A DNA stretch of 64,000 nucleotides from Rhinopomastus cyanomelas (Eukaryota > Chordata > Aves > Bucerotiformes > Rhinopomastidae), in NCBI GenBank assembly GCA_013400115.1, contig VXBP01002556.1:749120-813119 (forward strand). The letters run 5' to 3'. The translations under genes were made by a program, and so were the position numbers. Below, piece by piece: positions 60,001-64,000 of the stretch. The first letter of the stretch is position 1. Each line of letters opens with the position of its first letter. The notes beneath the pieces were generated by a model, which made no database searches, was not told the DNA's origin, and saw only the letters and a program-made list of their open reading frames with translations.

Positions 60001-61685
60001 AGTCCATTTATTCCAAAGAACAGTCTAAAATACATTCACACATGAGACAGTAGATATTACAGAAACAGGAAGAGCTTCGGGACATGTTTTATTTTACTTG
60101 TGAAAAGAAGCACAGCAACTAACCATCACGATGTGAACTTTTAAGGTGGCAACACATGACATCTAAAATCCACTTTTAGGTCTGCAAGGACCACTTCTTT
60201 CCTAATGCAAGCTATTCACATGCCATATGTGCCTTTGCCCTACCATTCCCAATTTATAGCACAGAGGCAAAGAAACTCTGCTCTTTCTTTCAGACAGCTA
60301 CAAACAATTTCACCCACTGGGATCAGTTGTGTGCCAGTCTATGGCCTGTAGCTACCTGTAGACTTCGTCGACACTTTTGGAAGATGGTGATACCAACAGT
60401 GATTCCAAAGTAGGAATTACCTTAAGAAGCCTTGAGTGCTTGTGACACTTGTGTATCATTTATCACACTTTTTAATCCCAGGCACAATATCTCAGCATTG
60501 CTACACTGATAATCCTGCCAACGTGATCCCCCAATGTCTGGTTTTTCTTCAACACAGCAAAAACTTTATTGCACCAGTTGGAGATCAAAAGCAAGCACCA
60601 GGGAATTACTTCTGTCAGCCACAGAATCACACAATCTTGTGATTCAGTTTATATTTATTGGCTCACATGCTTGCCATCAGACTTGCAGTCTGTGAGCTGA
60701 GACCTCAATTCAGCTCACAGCAGCTCTCTGATGTCCCTTGCCCAAAGACAGCCTTGTACCTAACACATCATGAGCTGCTCTTTCAAAGACCTTTTCTGCG
60801 GGGGCCTTAAGTTGTTAAATAAAATACCAGACCACAGTGTTTAAACGAATACAGATCTTTCTATTAACCTCCAGTCCACAAAGTATAATCTTCACTTGAA
60901 AACAGACAGACATGTTCTGAAATACGGGCGCTCTGAGCATCTACCGAACTGTAGATGAAAGCTATTCCGTGTATCAGCAGTTTACATGCAGAAATAACTC
61001 TGTGGAGGTAAACTATAAATGAGGCTTGGATGGAGAAAGGCTGTAGCATTCTCTATGGCAAAAAAGCAGTTATCTCCCCGTGAATAACTCTCAAATAACT
61101 TTCACCCTCACTTCAGAAACTCTGGAAATTACCTTGAGTGAGAGGACCAGATGCCAAGAGATTAAATAATTTCCTGCTTGCTCTCCCTTGAGATATCAAA
61201 TCATATCATATTCCATACAATGAATTCACAATAAGTTTCCCCAAAAGGCAACACAAACTATATACAATAAATGCACAGCAGGGTAGGCAAGAGGAAATTA
61301 ATGGCTATTTAGCATGCTAAGAGTCCTCCACTCGTGCAAAGACTAAGGCACGCGTGCACCTGAGGCAGCAGTGATTGCATCCTGAGCCAAGTGAATACTG
61401 CATTCTTACCATGACATTAAGGATGTGCTTATCTTGAGCTTCATGGTCTAATCTCTCAGCAGTATAGAGCACCCCAGTGCTGGGATCAATTCTGAATTTT
61501 CTGACGCTGACTGTGTCGATGCTGCTGTGAATCGTGTAGCTCAACTTATGCTTTTCATCTCTGTCTATAGCTTCAATCTGCAGAATTTCAGTATCAGGGA
61601 GGATATCCTCTGAAATGGTGACATCGTAACTTGGGTGAGAGAATTCTGGGCCATTATCATTGTTATCCAACACTTTGATAAGAAC
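2631..61685 (-). CDS. FAT1: FAT1 protocadherin, internal part of the gene (15 coding exons; gene continues past both window ends)
   Basis: FAT1 is a very large single-pass membrane protein of the atypical cadherin family. In vertebrates it acts at cell contacts and the leading edge and links adhesion to actin organisation, planar polarity and growth control. The joined exons give about 2,597 residues: the end of one cadherin repeat, 21 further repeats, the conserved cysteine region, EGF1, a complete laminin G domain and the first part of EGF2. The protein agrees closely with human FAT1 as remembered, for example in the LamG segments LWFQLDCGSGPGILGISG and ELPLQNKRSSFAEVVG, which separates it from FAT2, FAT3 and FAT4. 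The signal peptide and first repeats are off the right edge. EGF2 to EGF5, the membrane helix and the cytoplasmic tail are off the left edge. No frameshift or stop was seen, so the gene looks intact here. The exon coordinates below were set from GT/AG sites and phase agreement. Confidence 0.98.
3100..9784 (-). other. FAT1: FAT1 intron, 6,685 bases
   Basis: It is bounded by GTAATT and tctcgcag. I see no interspersed repeat of known family, RNA gene or coding signal here. Open frames are short and lack protein-like composition. Confidence 0.82.
9785..9942 (-). CDS. FAT1: FAT1 exon (probably human exon 21 equivalent): first part of the laminin G domain
   Basis: This 158-base exon goes from phase 1 to phase 0. 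It encodes GHTSLSFAGNSYIKYRVSEN, KKEEFKLALRLRTLQSNGII and MYTRANPCIILK, the first strands of the extracellular laminin G domain. The acceptor is ggttatttcag|GCCACA and the donor is CTGAAG|GTAATT. It joins to IVDGKLWFQL of the next exon. Confidence 0.97.
9943..10810 (-). other. FAT1: FAT1 intron, 868 bases
   Basis: It is bounded by GTGCAC (a weak donor) and ttatttcag. The C9 homopolymer at 10784-10792 lies close to the donor. Nothing else was recognised. Confidence 0.86.
10784..10792. repeat. C9 homopolymer (G9 on the FAT1 transcript)
   Basis: Nine consecutive C on the plus strand give a G9 run at intron positions +19 to +27 after the EGF1 exon donor. Such G runs can bind hnRNP H/F and enhance weak donors, but no function is shown here. 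Confidence 0.9.
10811..10945 (-). CDS. FAT1: FAT1 exon (probably human exon 20 equivalent): EGF-like domain 1
   Basis: This 135-base exon is phase 1 at both ends. It encodes one EGF-like domain, GLCPGSNDPCLEKPCPGD, MQCVGYEANRRPFICQCP and PGKLGECS, with the six expected cysteines plus one just before. The acceptor is cttcttgcag|GAGGAC. The donor TCAG|GTGCAC is poor at +4 and +5. A run of nine G on the transcript strand (plus-strand C9 at 10784-10792) begins 19 bases into the intron and may help its recognition. The exon joins in frame to GHTSLSFAGNSY. Confidence 0.96.
11919..12256 (-). mobile_element. CR1 LINE fragment, 3' end, minus strand
   Basis: The left end reads as the reverse of a CR1 3' terminus (a CATTAGGGATTGGAAGGGACC-like segment). 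Minus-strand translation at 12029-12256 gives degraded CR1 ORF2 C-terminal sequence, including VYKYVKGGCQE, FSVSSNDRTRGS and TEHWNRMPREVVESPSL. It is 5'-truncated, as most CR1 copies are, and lies in the same orientation as FAT1. Confidence 0.93.
18921..18968. repeat. Pyrimidine-rich tract
   Basis: About 48 bases are nearly all C and T on the plus strand (purine-rich on the FAT1 transcript). It is an imperfect low-complexity tract about 250 bases downstream of the 19224-20022 exon donor in the transcript. Confidence 0.75.
19224..20022 (-). CDS. FAT1: FAT1 exon (probably human exon 19 equivalent): end of Cad33, Cad34 and the cysteine region before EGF1
   Basis: This 799-base exon goes from phase 0 to phase 1. 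It closes Cad33 with VRVIEESIHKPTAIPLEIF, a linker lacking the acidic calcium motif. It then gives the last cadherin repeat (MEDDFPGGVIGKIHATDQDV, then KVNSHDGKIIALGGLDNGKY). After this comes a juxta-cadherin region of about 150 residues that is highly conserved in FAT1: [51 protein letters not shown] and a final FVCPRFYRNVHCMCNG. The acceptor is cacactag|GCAAAG and the donor is AATG|GTGAGT. Confidence 0.97.
20023..22644 (-). other. FAT1: FAT1 intron, 2,622 bases
   Basis: It is bounded by GTATGG and cacactag. It holds a minus-strand CR1 fragment at about 21658-21985. Nothing else was recognised. Confidence 0.86.
21658..21985 (-). mobile_element. CR1 LINE fragment, 3' end, minus strand
   Basis: It starts with tandem copies of an AGAATCAC unit, then GGTTGGAAAAGACC and the GAGTCCAACCATC segment, all typical of the reversed 3' end of avian CR1. 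Further segments match CR1 3' sequence such as GGAAGCCCATTCCAGTGCC. No open frame is kept. The end at about 21985 is approximate. Confidence 0.93.
22645..22842 (-). CDS. FAT1: FAT1 exon (probably human exon 18 equivalent): middle of Cad33
   Basis: This 198-base exon (66 residues) is phase 0 at both ends. It encodes ENKPVGTSILQLVVTDKDS, FHNGPPFTFTILTGNEEEEF, LDPHGVLRSAVIFKH, and ends YVLCVQ. The acceptor gtgaaaag|GAAAAT is purine-rich next to the AG, with a pyrimidine tract further upstream. The donor is GCAG|GTATGG. The next exon completes the repeat with AKDSGKPQQ. Confidence 0.96.
22843..23386 (-). other. FAT1: FAT1 intron, 544 bases
   Basis: This is the shortest complete intron in the window, bounded by GTAAGT and a gtgaaaag acceptor. 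Nothing else is recognisable. Confidence 0.88.
23387..23530 (-). CDS. FAT1: FAT1 exon (probably human exon 17 equivalent): end of Cad32 and start of Cad33
   Basis: This 144-base exon is phase 0 at both ends and too short to stand out as an open reading frame. It reads ISGYSLVIQARDNGTPPL, SSSVTVNVDISDVNDNSPVF, then TPANYTAVIQ. The first part differs from remembered human FAT1 more than its neighbours do, but the linker and TPANYTAVIQ are identical. The acceptor is cctttctgcag|ATATCT and the donor is TTCAA|GTAAGT, both strong. It joins in frame to ENKPVGTSIL of the next exon. Confidence 0.96.
23531..25991 (-). other. FAT1: FAT1 intron, 2,461 bases
   Basis: It is bounded by GTAAGA and ttctgcag. 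No gene or interspersed repeat was recognised. The sequence at 25.5-25.8 kb is somewhat GC-richer than the rest. Confidence 0.85.
25992..26129 (-). CDS. FAT1: FAT1 exon (probably human exon 16 equivalent): middle of Cad32
   Basis: This 138-base exon (46 residues) is phase 0 at both ends. It encodes LIAEDLDSPPNGQIHFSIVN, then GDQDNEFSVDPVLGLV and KVKKKLDRER, which is the core of a cadherin repeat with the DLDSPPNG calcium motif. The acceptor is ttttgaaaaag|CTGATA, with a pyrimidine tract a little further upstream, and the donor is AAAGG|GTAAGA. The exon is symmetric. Confidence 0.96.
26130..26773 (-). other. FAT1: FAT1 intron, 644 bases
   Basis: It is bounded by GTGAGT and a tttgaaaaag acceptor. 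Nothing recognisable is inside. Confidence 0.87.
26774..26988 (-). CDS. FAT1: FAT1 exon (probably human exon 15 equivalent): end of Cad31 and start of Cad32
   Basis: This 215-base exon goes from phase 1 to phase 0. It reads GVISISEPLDYESCKDFYLV, VEAKDGGTPALSAVTTVNV, the linker TDVNDNAPKF, then MVYSAVISEDAAIGDSVIM. The acceptor gcatcaaag|GAGTGA is less than ideal close to the AG, but a pyrimidine-rich stretch lies upstream. The donor is ATG|GTGAGT. An extended open frame runs on into the intron, but human homology ends at the donor. Confidence 0.96.
26989..29491 (-). other. FAT1: FAT1 intron, 2,503 bases
   Basis: It is bounded by GTTTGT and gcatcaaag. No repeat of known family was seen. An AT-rich, repeat-free stretch near 28.4-28.56 kb is the only segment that stands out. 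Confidence 0.83.
29492..29881 (-). CDS. FAT1: FAT1 exon (probably human exon 14 equivalent): end of Cad30 and start of Cad31
   Basis: This 390-base exon is phase 1 at both ends. It encodes VNRKVTYSLADSANGYFSV, the HPLDRELQSSYNISVKASDQ stretch with a glycosylation sequon, the linker LDINDNPPVF, and then ERRDYLVTVPEDTSPGTEVL up to KFKINTKTG. The acceptor has a very good pyrimidine tract (ttttttccttttcag|GTGTGA). The donor is AACAG|GTTTGT, weaker than its neighbours at positions +3 to +5. It follows the longest intron in the window. Confidence 0.97.
31765..31828 (+). mobile_element. CR1 LINE 3' tip, plus strand
   Basis: The segment AGGTCCCTTCCAATCCCTAA followed by a GATTCTGTGA end is a CR1 3' terminus in plus orientation, antisense to FAT1. 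Only the tip is recognisable, and its left limit is uncertain. It faces the minus-strand copy starting near 31935. Confidence 0.85.
31935..32382 (-). mobile_element. CR1 LINE fragment with ORF2 C-terminal remnant, minus strand
   Basis: The left end has repeated ATAGAATC units and GGGATTGGAAGGGACCTC. Minus-strand translation at 32107-32379 includes SALVRPHLECCVQFWAPQF and SYEERLRELGLFSLEKRRL, the end of the CR1 ORF2 polyprotein beyond the reverse transcriptase core. Compared with the copy at 11.9 kb, a middle part of the 3' region seems to be deleted. Confidence 0.95.
32867..33365 (-). mobile_element. CR1 LINE fragment, minus strand
   Basis: It opens with AGAATCATAGAATCATTTAG, GGTTGGAAAGGACCTTTAAG and the GAGTCCAACC segment, then matches CR1 3' sequence, including CTCCAGACCAAACAACCC and GGACATACTCCAGCACCTCA on the plus strand. 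It is a different subfamily from the copies at 11.9 and 31.9 kb. No intact frame remains. Confidence 0.93.
33962..35750 (-). mobile_element. CR1 LINE, long composite copy with reverse transcriptase remnants, minus strand
   Basis: About 1.8 kb reads as degraded CR1 ORF2 on the minus strand. Visible pieces are the C-terminal FSRIFCNRTRGDSLKL and LDRFKVILDGALISLI (34042-34329), the region around SSPVEKSSGVLMDVKL, and the reverse transcriptase core DSGIECTLSKFADDSK, with the catalytic-motif FADD codons at 34823-34834. The frame is broken at several points. Near 34500-34560 a second 3'-end-like segment (GAGTCCAACCACAATGCAG) interrupts the order, so this is either two joined copies or one with an internal rearrangement. 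The endonuclease part is missing or unrecognisable. Confidence 0.9.
36207..36261. repeat. Short direct repeat (20-base unit, 35-base offset)
   Basis: TCCTGAGTGATTAACTTCCT occurs at 36207-36226 and again, exact, at 36242-36261. It looks like a local duplication with no known role. Confidence 0.85.
37361..37500 (-). mobile_element. CR1 LINE 3' fragment, minus strand
   Basis: It starts with AATCATAGAATCATAGCATC and continues with CTGGAAGAGACCTTCAAGAT and GAGTCCAACC, the reversed CR1 3' end. The similarity fades to the right, so the end is approximate. Confidence 0.9.
38095..38192 (+). mobile_element. CR1 LINE 3' tip, plus strand
   Basis: It reads GATGGACTTGATCATCTTAA, AGGTCTTTTCCAACCTAAAC and ends with a GGTTCCGTGA-like degraded tip. 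This is the 3' end of a CR1 copy in plus orientation, antisense to FAT1. Confidence 0.88.
39928..39979. repeat. Short AT-rich direct repeat
   Basis: A TTAAAAATGTTTTTATCA-like unit occurs twice, 33 bases apart, with an ATTAAAATTTTATC copy between. It is an AT-rich local duplication. Confidence 0.75.
42474..42707 (-). CDS. FAT1: FAT1 exon (probably human exon 13 equivalent): end of Cad29 and start of Cad30
   Basis: This 234-base exon is phase 1 at both ends. It encodes ELKSLAPLDREKIPAYHLVA and RATDGGGRFCQSEVHLI, closes with the canonical linker EDVNDNPPVF, and begins the next repeat with SSDHYTACVYENTATKALL and ATDPDVG. The donor is chosen as ATGTGG|GTGAGT because the next exon then reads G-VNRKVTYSL, as in human. 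The acceptor is gattttag|GTGAGC. The exon is symmetric, and skipping it would fuse two half repeats in frame. Confidence 0.97.
42708..44055 (-). other. FAT1: FAT1 intron, 1,348 bases
   Basis: It is bounded by GTAAGA and gattttag. It holds one plus-strand CR1 fragment at about 43487-43799, antisense to FAT1. Nothing else was recognised. Confidence 0.87.
43487..43799 (+). mobile_element. CR1 LINE fragment, plus strand
   Basis: Plus-strand translation in pieces gives GDKLFSRAFCSRMVV, a degraded CR1 ORF2 C-terminus. The nucleotide sequence ends with GGGTGCCTTCCAACCCAGTT and GATTCTGTGA, the CR1 3' terminus. It is antisense to FAT1 and contains frame breaks. Confidence 0.92.
44056..44209 (-). CDS. 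FAT1: FAT1 exon (probably human exon 12 equivalent): first half of Cad29
   Basis: This 154-base exon goes from phase 0 to phase 1. It reads VAYTALFPEDIPSNKVIL, the calcium motif SAKDADIGSNGEIRYSL, and ends LDPENG with the glycine codon split. The acceptor is gctcctag|GTTGCC and the donor is AATG|GTAAGA. It joins in frame to ELKSLAPLDRE of the next exon to make a complete cadherin repeat. Confidence 0.97.
44210..44841 (-). other. FAT1: FAT1 intron, 632 bases
   Basis: This is a short intron bounded by GTGAGT and gctcctag. Nothing else is recognisable in it. Confidence 0.88.
44842..45038 (-). CDS. FAT1: FAT1 exon (probably human exon 11 equivalent): second half of Cad28
   Basis: This 197-base exon goes from phase 1 to phase 0. 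It continues the split glycine with GNPKGKFALGLVQNEWKVYV, then RPLDREKQDVYYLNITATDG (with an N-glycosylation sequon), and closes with TDVNDNSPVCEQ. The linker ends in VC rather than VF, as human FAT1 does in my memory, and a free cysteine at a repeat boundary is uncommon. The acceptor is cattgcag|GAGGGA and the donor is ACAG|GTGAGT, both strong. Confidence 0.97.
49935..49998 (+). mobile_element. Degraded CR1 LINE 3' tip, plus strand
   Basis: The stretch GGTTGGATTCAATGATCTTA followed by GATTCTATAATTCTACG resembles an old CR1 3' end. Only the tip is recognisable. Confidence 0.75.
52239..52251. repeat. Short (AC)n run near the giant-exon donor
   Basis: Thirteen bases of alternating A and C give a GU run on the FAT1 transcript, 52 to 64 bases after the giant exon. 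It is too short to be a strong microsatellite. Confidence 0.85.
52303..56376 (-). CDS. FAT1: FAT1 giant exon (probably human exon 10 equivalent): end of Cad15, Cad16 to Cad27, start of Cad28
   Basis: This single 4,074-base exon encodes 1,358 residues without a stop and is phase 1 at both ends. It holds the last ~60 residues of Cad15, twelve complete cadherin repeats of about 105 residues each, and the first ~40 residues of Cad28 (ends SYHITG). Most repeats close with a canonical calcium linker such as DENDNPPVF, DVNDNPPIF or DINDNGPVF and carry LDxE and DxD motifs. Five closings are degenerate: MADNSHPKF, KEAMDSGLHF, VNKAMPVF, LGANLYSPVF and LPPETILPSF. Several N-glycosylation sequons are present, such as NATV, NSTN, NATS, NSTD and NVSV. 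The acceptor is tgttttag|GAAACA and the donor is ACAG|GTAAGA. The same exon is the largest internal one in human FAT1. Confidence 0.98.
56377..59660 (-). other. FAT1: FAT1 intron, 3,284 bases
   Basis: It lies just upstream of the giant exon and is bounded by GTTAGG and tgttttag. It contains the ATGTA microsatellite at 57766-57795. No gene or clear interspersed repeat was seen. Confidence 0.85.
57766..57795. repeat. ATGTA pentanucleotide microsatellite, six units
   Basis: Six perfect ATGTA units lie in the intron upstream of the giant exon. This array may be polymorphic. Confidence 0.95.
59661..59871 (-). CDS. FAT1: FAT1 exon (probably human exon 9 equivalent): end of Cad14 and start of Cad15
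   Basis: This 211-base exon goes from phase 0 to phase 1. It reads VRDQEFPYRRNLARVI, then the linker VEDSNDHSPYF, and begins the next repeat with PLYEASVFESAAVGSAVLQV and the ALDKDKGENAEL calcium motif. The linker has NDH in place of the usual NDN, and human FAT1 has the same form as I remember it. The acceptor is tgtag|GTCCGA and the donor is GCAG|GTTAGG. The split glycine codon is completed by the giant exon (GNTGN). Confidence 0.97.
59872..61409 (-). other. FAT1: FAT1 intron, 1,538 bases
   Basis: It is bounded by GTAAGA and a tgtag acceptor. No coding signal, CR1 copy or strong simple repeat was seen. Confidence 0.85.
61410..61685 (-). CDS. FAT1: FAT1 exon (probably equivalent to human exon 8): end of one cadherin repeat and most of the next
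   Basis: This 276-base exon is phase 0 at both ends and encodes 92 residues. It opens with VLIKVLDNNDNGPEF, the calcium-binding linker that closes the previous cadherin repeat. It then gives most of the next one (about Cad14), with SYDVTISEDILPDTEIL, the AIDRDE calcium motif and LDHE near the end. The acceptor is a pyrimidine-poor tract ending in ctgtag, and the donor is ATG|GTAAGA. The frame continues directly into VRDQEFPYRR of the next exon, as in human FAT1. Being a multiple of three with equal phases, the exon could be skipped without a frameshift, although that would remove most of one repeat. Confidence 0.97.
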
Positions 61686-64000
61686 CTACAGTTAATAAAA
61701 GAAAAAACATTTTCAGTTATTACAGTCTCATTAGAACAGGCACCTGGAGAAAAATAATCTACTGCAGATGGCTGATGATGTTATGCTGCTGTAATGTGGG
61801 ACTGAGAAACATCATTTAGTATGTTCAGATCAAAACTGTTCAGATCAAAAGAAACAGTATGGGCATGACTTTGGAGGCAAAGTGTTCCTACTCCTACTCA
61901 GAGCCTGACAAAGATGTCCACATTTTCAGTATCTATAGATTGGAAAATACCCCTACTATAGTCATGGGAAAGGTTTTGTCATCTTCTGTAACCACTCCAG
62001 TCACACAAAGCCTCTAGAGTGATAATGGGATCTCCTTTCCTTTTCACTATTTTATAAATTAAAGAATCCTCTTCATGTTACTTAAATTTGCTCTTTGTAC
62101 AATCAAGATTCAGCTAAATCTTCTGTTGCCTTCTGCCTGATCTGTTGTGTTGGGGCATATTAACAATGTCAAAACGTGACAGCAGTGGGGACTTTGCTGT
62201 TACACCTTAGGCTGGGTTAGGAACAGAGACACTTGATGAGACGGGACCAGGAGACAGCACCTCACGACCACACAATCCCATCCCACACAGATCAATACAT
62301 ACCACCAAGGACAGGTAATCTGAGGGCACTGATGACAAGGAAGGGTTATTTTTATGGTTTCAACCTTGCTCTTCCTTTGCCAGTGATGGTTGTCCTTATT
62401 GCCAACTAATCCACTTTCCCCTCCACTGTGTATTTGCCTCTCTTCTGTTGCAGTTTATGAATAATCTGCTAAAAATGTGAACGAACGCTGTGCCATTTGT
62501 TTCTAGTCTGCCTTCGAAACCTCAGTATTGATCCCTAAAGACTGATGGAGGTGGGGGAAGGCAGCCAGGATGCTGCTGTTTCTGCCTGTCAAACCCATTC
62601 AGTACATCACTAGCTGACATGGATAATGAAGAACCACTGTTTTCCAAGATTGAAAATTGGAATCCAAAGAGCTGCAGGACTGGAAACAAAAAGTGTCTAT
62701 TTCAGAAAATGTCTGTGAGGACACACACACACCTAATTTTACAGTAAGTGAAACGAAATGACTTTCTCAAAGGCTTCGAAATAGGAAACAGTCCAATGAA
62801 TGACGTGGGAAAGGCCACGCACAGGATTCTTCCCCACAGCTAGGAGGCTGACCCATCCATCATGATATTTCTTTTGTTGTTCTGAGAAGTACTTGGCTCT
62901 TTCCTACGCAAATATCTTATTACTTCTCTTCACCAAGCCCTGCTCACCCGTACTTCCTTCACAGAAGAAAAATAGACTTACATTTGACTGCAATACTGCA
63001 CAAACAGATGTTGGCCTTGGAAAGAAATGAAACTTTAGCTTTCCATGATATGTGGAAGGGTCTGCAGAACACGTTGCCATTGGGAACACGAGCAATAGTA
63101 AGCAGCAGTTGTAATGAACTAGCCTGGGAACTCCTTGAAGGACAGCTGAAATAAAATGCTCTGCAAGTTGAACAGCAAAGGACTTCAATTGCACATTCCA
63201 TACAATTCAATCTTCACCAGACTGCACTACCCCAGAGTGAAGCTGGGCACAGCCTCTATTAAGTTAGGCTTCAGTCTTGGACAGACAGCAGCAAATTTGG
63301 AGGAAAATTTACATTAGTGGGCCTTTAATAATGAGGGAGATTTACTTAGTCTTTGATAGTGTTGTTGCTGCTATATGATTTATCAGGGCAAGTTTCTGAC
63401 CTGACTGAGGGGAAAAAAGTCAAACCCACATCTGAAAAATATATGAAGAAGTGAGCTGCAATATGCTAAAGAAAGCCTGATTTAAAAAACAAGGGCTACA
63501 ACTCTACTCTGCCAGGACACAAATCCAGTTCTGAACCACTTTAGTTACTGTAAGGAAGAGACACTGAAGCAGTGTAAGTTGTGGATCACCTGAGTACTAG
63601 TGTTTAATACTTAAAGGCATCTTCTCAAGCACTTGTGATACCCTCAGTCCTTGCCAGGTACCACTGTAACATGGCTCTGCTGCATTGCTGACACAAACAC
63701 CACAACTTAACTTACTTTTAATTAATGGCAAAAAACCTTGTCACGTATCATGAGTCTAAAAGAGAAGTAAAAACTGTCCAAAGTGATTAAATTGAAAACC
63801 CCAAGTGTTCCGTTCCGCTGATGGTCTACCTTGAATGAGTAAGCTGACACACGAGAGGCAGGCGCGTACCTATGGGTTTGTTTAATGTTGCCATGTGCTA
63901 CCTCAAGCCATTCAGTAAGGAAAAAAAACCCCAAACCAGACACGTCCACTGTTGTGTCTTAAAGATACTGCTCTGGTGCCGCATGCTGGTTCACTGGTGC
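61686..64000 (-). other. FAT1: FAT1 intron, 3' part, upstream of the 61410-61685 exon
   Basis: I see no cadherin-like reading frame, repeat of known family or other gene in these 2.3 kb. The preceding FAT1 exon must lie beyond base 64000. The acceptor at the left end is ttattaactgtag. Confidence 0.8.

Noticed and set aside
1..64000. CRISPR arrays, operons, bacterial-type regulatory sites, tRNA or rRNA genes
   Set aside because: The window is vertebrate genomic DNA within one gene. No regularly spaced repeats or RNA gene cores were found.

Overview
This window is an internal part of one vertebrate gene, FAT1, a giant atypical cadherin, read on the minus strand. The host is almost certainly a bird. 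The interspersed repeats are nearly all CR1 LINE fragments with the avian-type 3' end (an ATTCTATG-like tip preceded by a GGTCC-TTCCAACC motif), and no mammalian SINE such as an Alu or B1 is visible. The introns are also compact for this gene. The species cannot be named from the sequence alone.

The FAT1 call is based on 15 exons whose translations join in frame without a stop and match the human FAT1 protein (as I remember it) almost residue for residue. From 5' to 3' of the gene (right to left in the window) the exons are 61410-61685, 59661-59871, 52303-56376 (a 4,074-base giant exon), 44842-45038, 44056-44209, 42474-42707, 29492-29881, 26774-26988, 25992-26129, 23387-23530, 22645-22842, 19224-20022, 10811-10945, 9785-9942 and 2631-3099. 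Every boundary I examined is GT/AG, and all reading phases agree across the joins. The exons total 7,792 bases, or about 2,597 residues. They encode the end of one cadherin repeat, 21 more repeats (about the 14th to 34th if the family total of 34 is used), the cysteine-containing region after the last repeat, EGF-like domain 1, the whole laminin G domain and the start of EGF-like domain 2. If human exon numbering is conserved, these correspond to exons 8 to 22. The signal peptide and first repeats lie beyond base 64000. The remaining EGF domains, membrane segment and cytoplasmic tail lie to the left of base 1.

The rest of the window is intron. The 12.6-kb intron at 29882-42473 holds most of the CR1 copies: a tail-to-tail inverted pair near 31.8-32.0 kb, a composite copy at about 33.96-35.75 kb that still shows reverse transcriptase motifs, and several short tips. 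Other CR1 fragments lie near 11.9, 21.7, 43.5 and 49.9 kb. Other non-coding features are a 6-unit ATGTA microsatellite, a CpG-rich patch at 0.8-1.0 kb, a smaller one near 39.8 kb, and a probable assembly artefact around the single N at base 552.

I found no second protein-coding gene, RNA gene, CRISPR array, operon or new biological system. The items most worth a second look are the assembly duplication, the CpG-rich intronic element, the pattern of degenerate calcium-binding linkers in the giant exon, a weak donor followed by a G9 run after the EGF1 exon, and the inverted CR1 pair.
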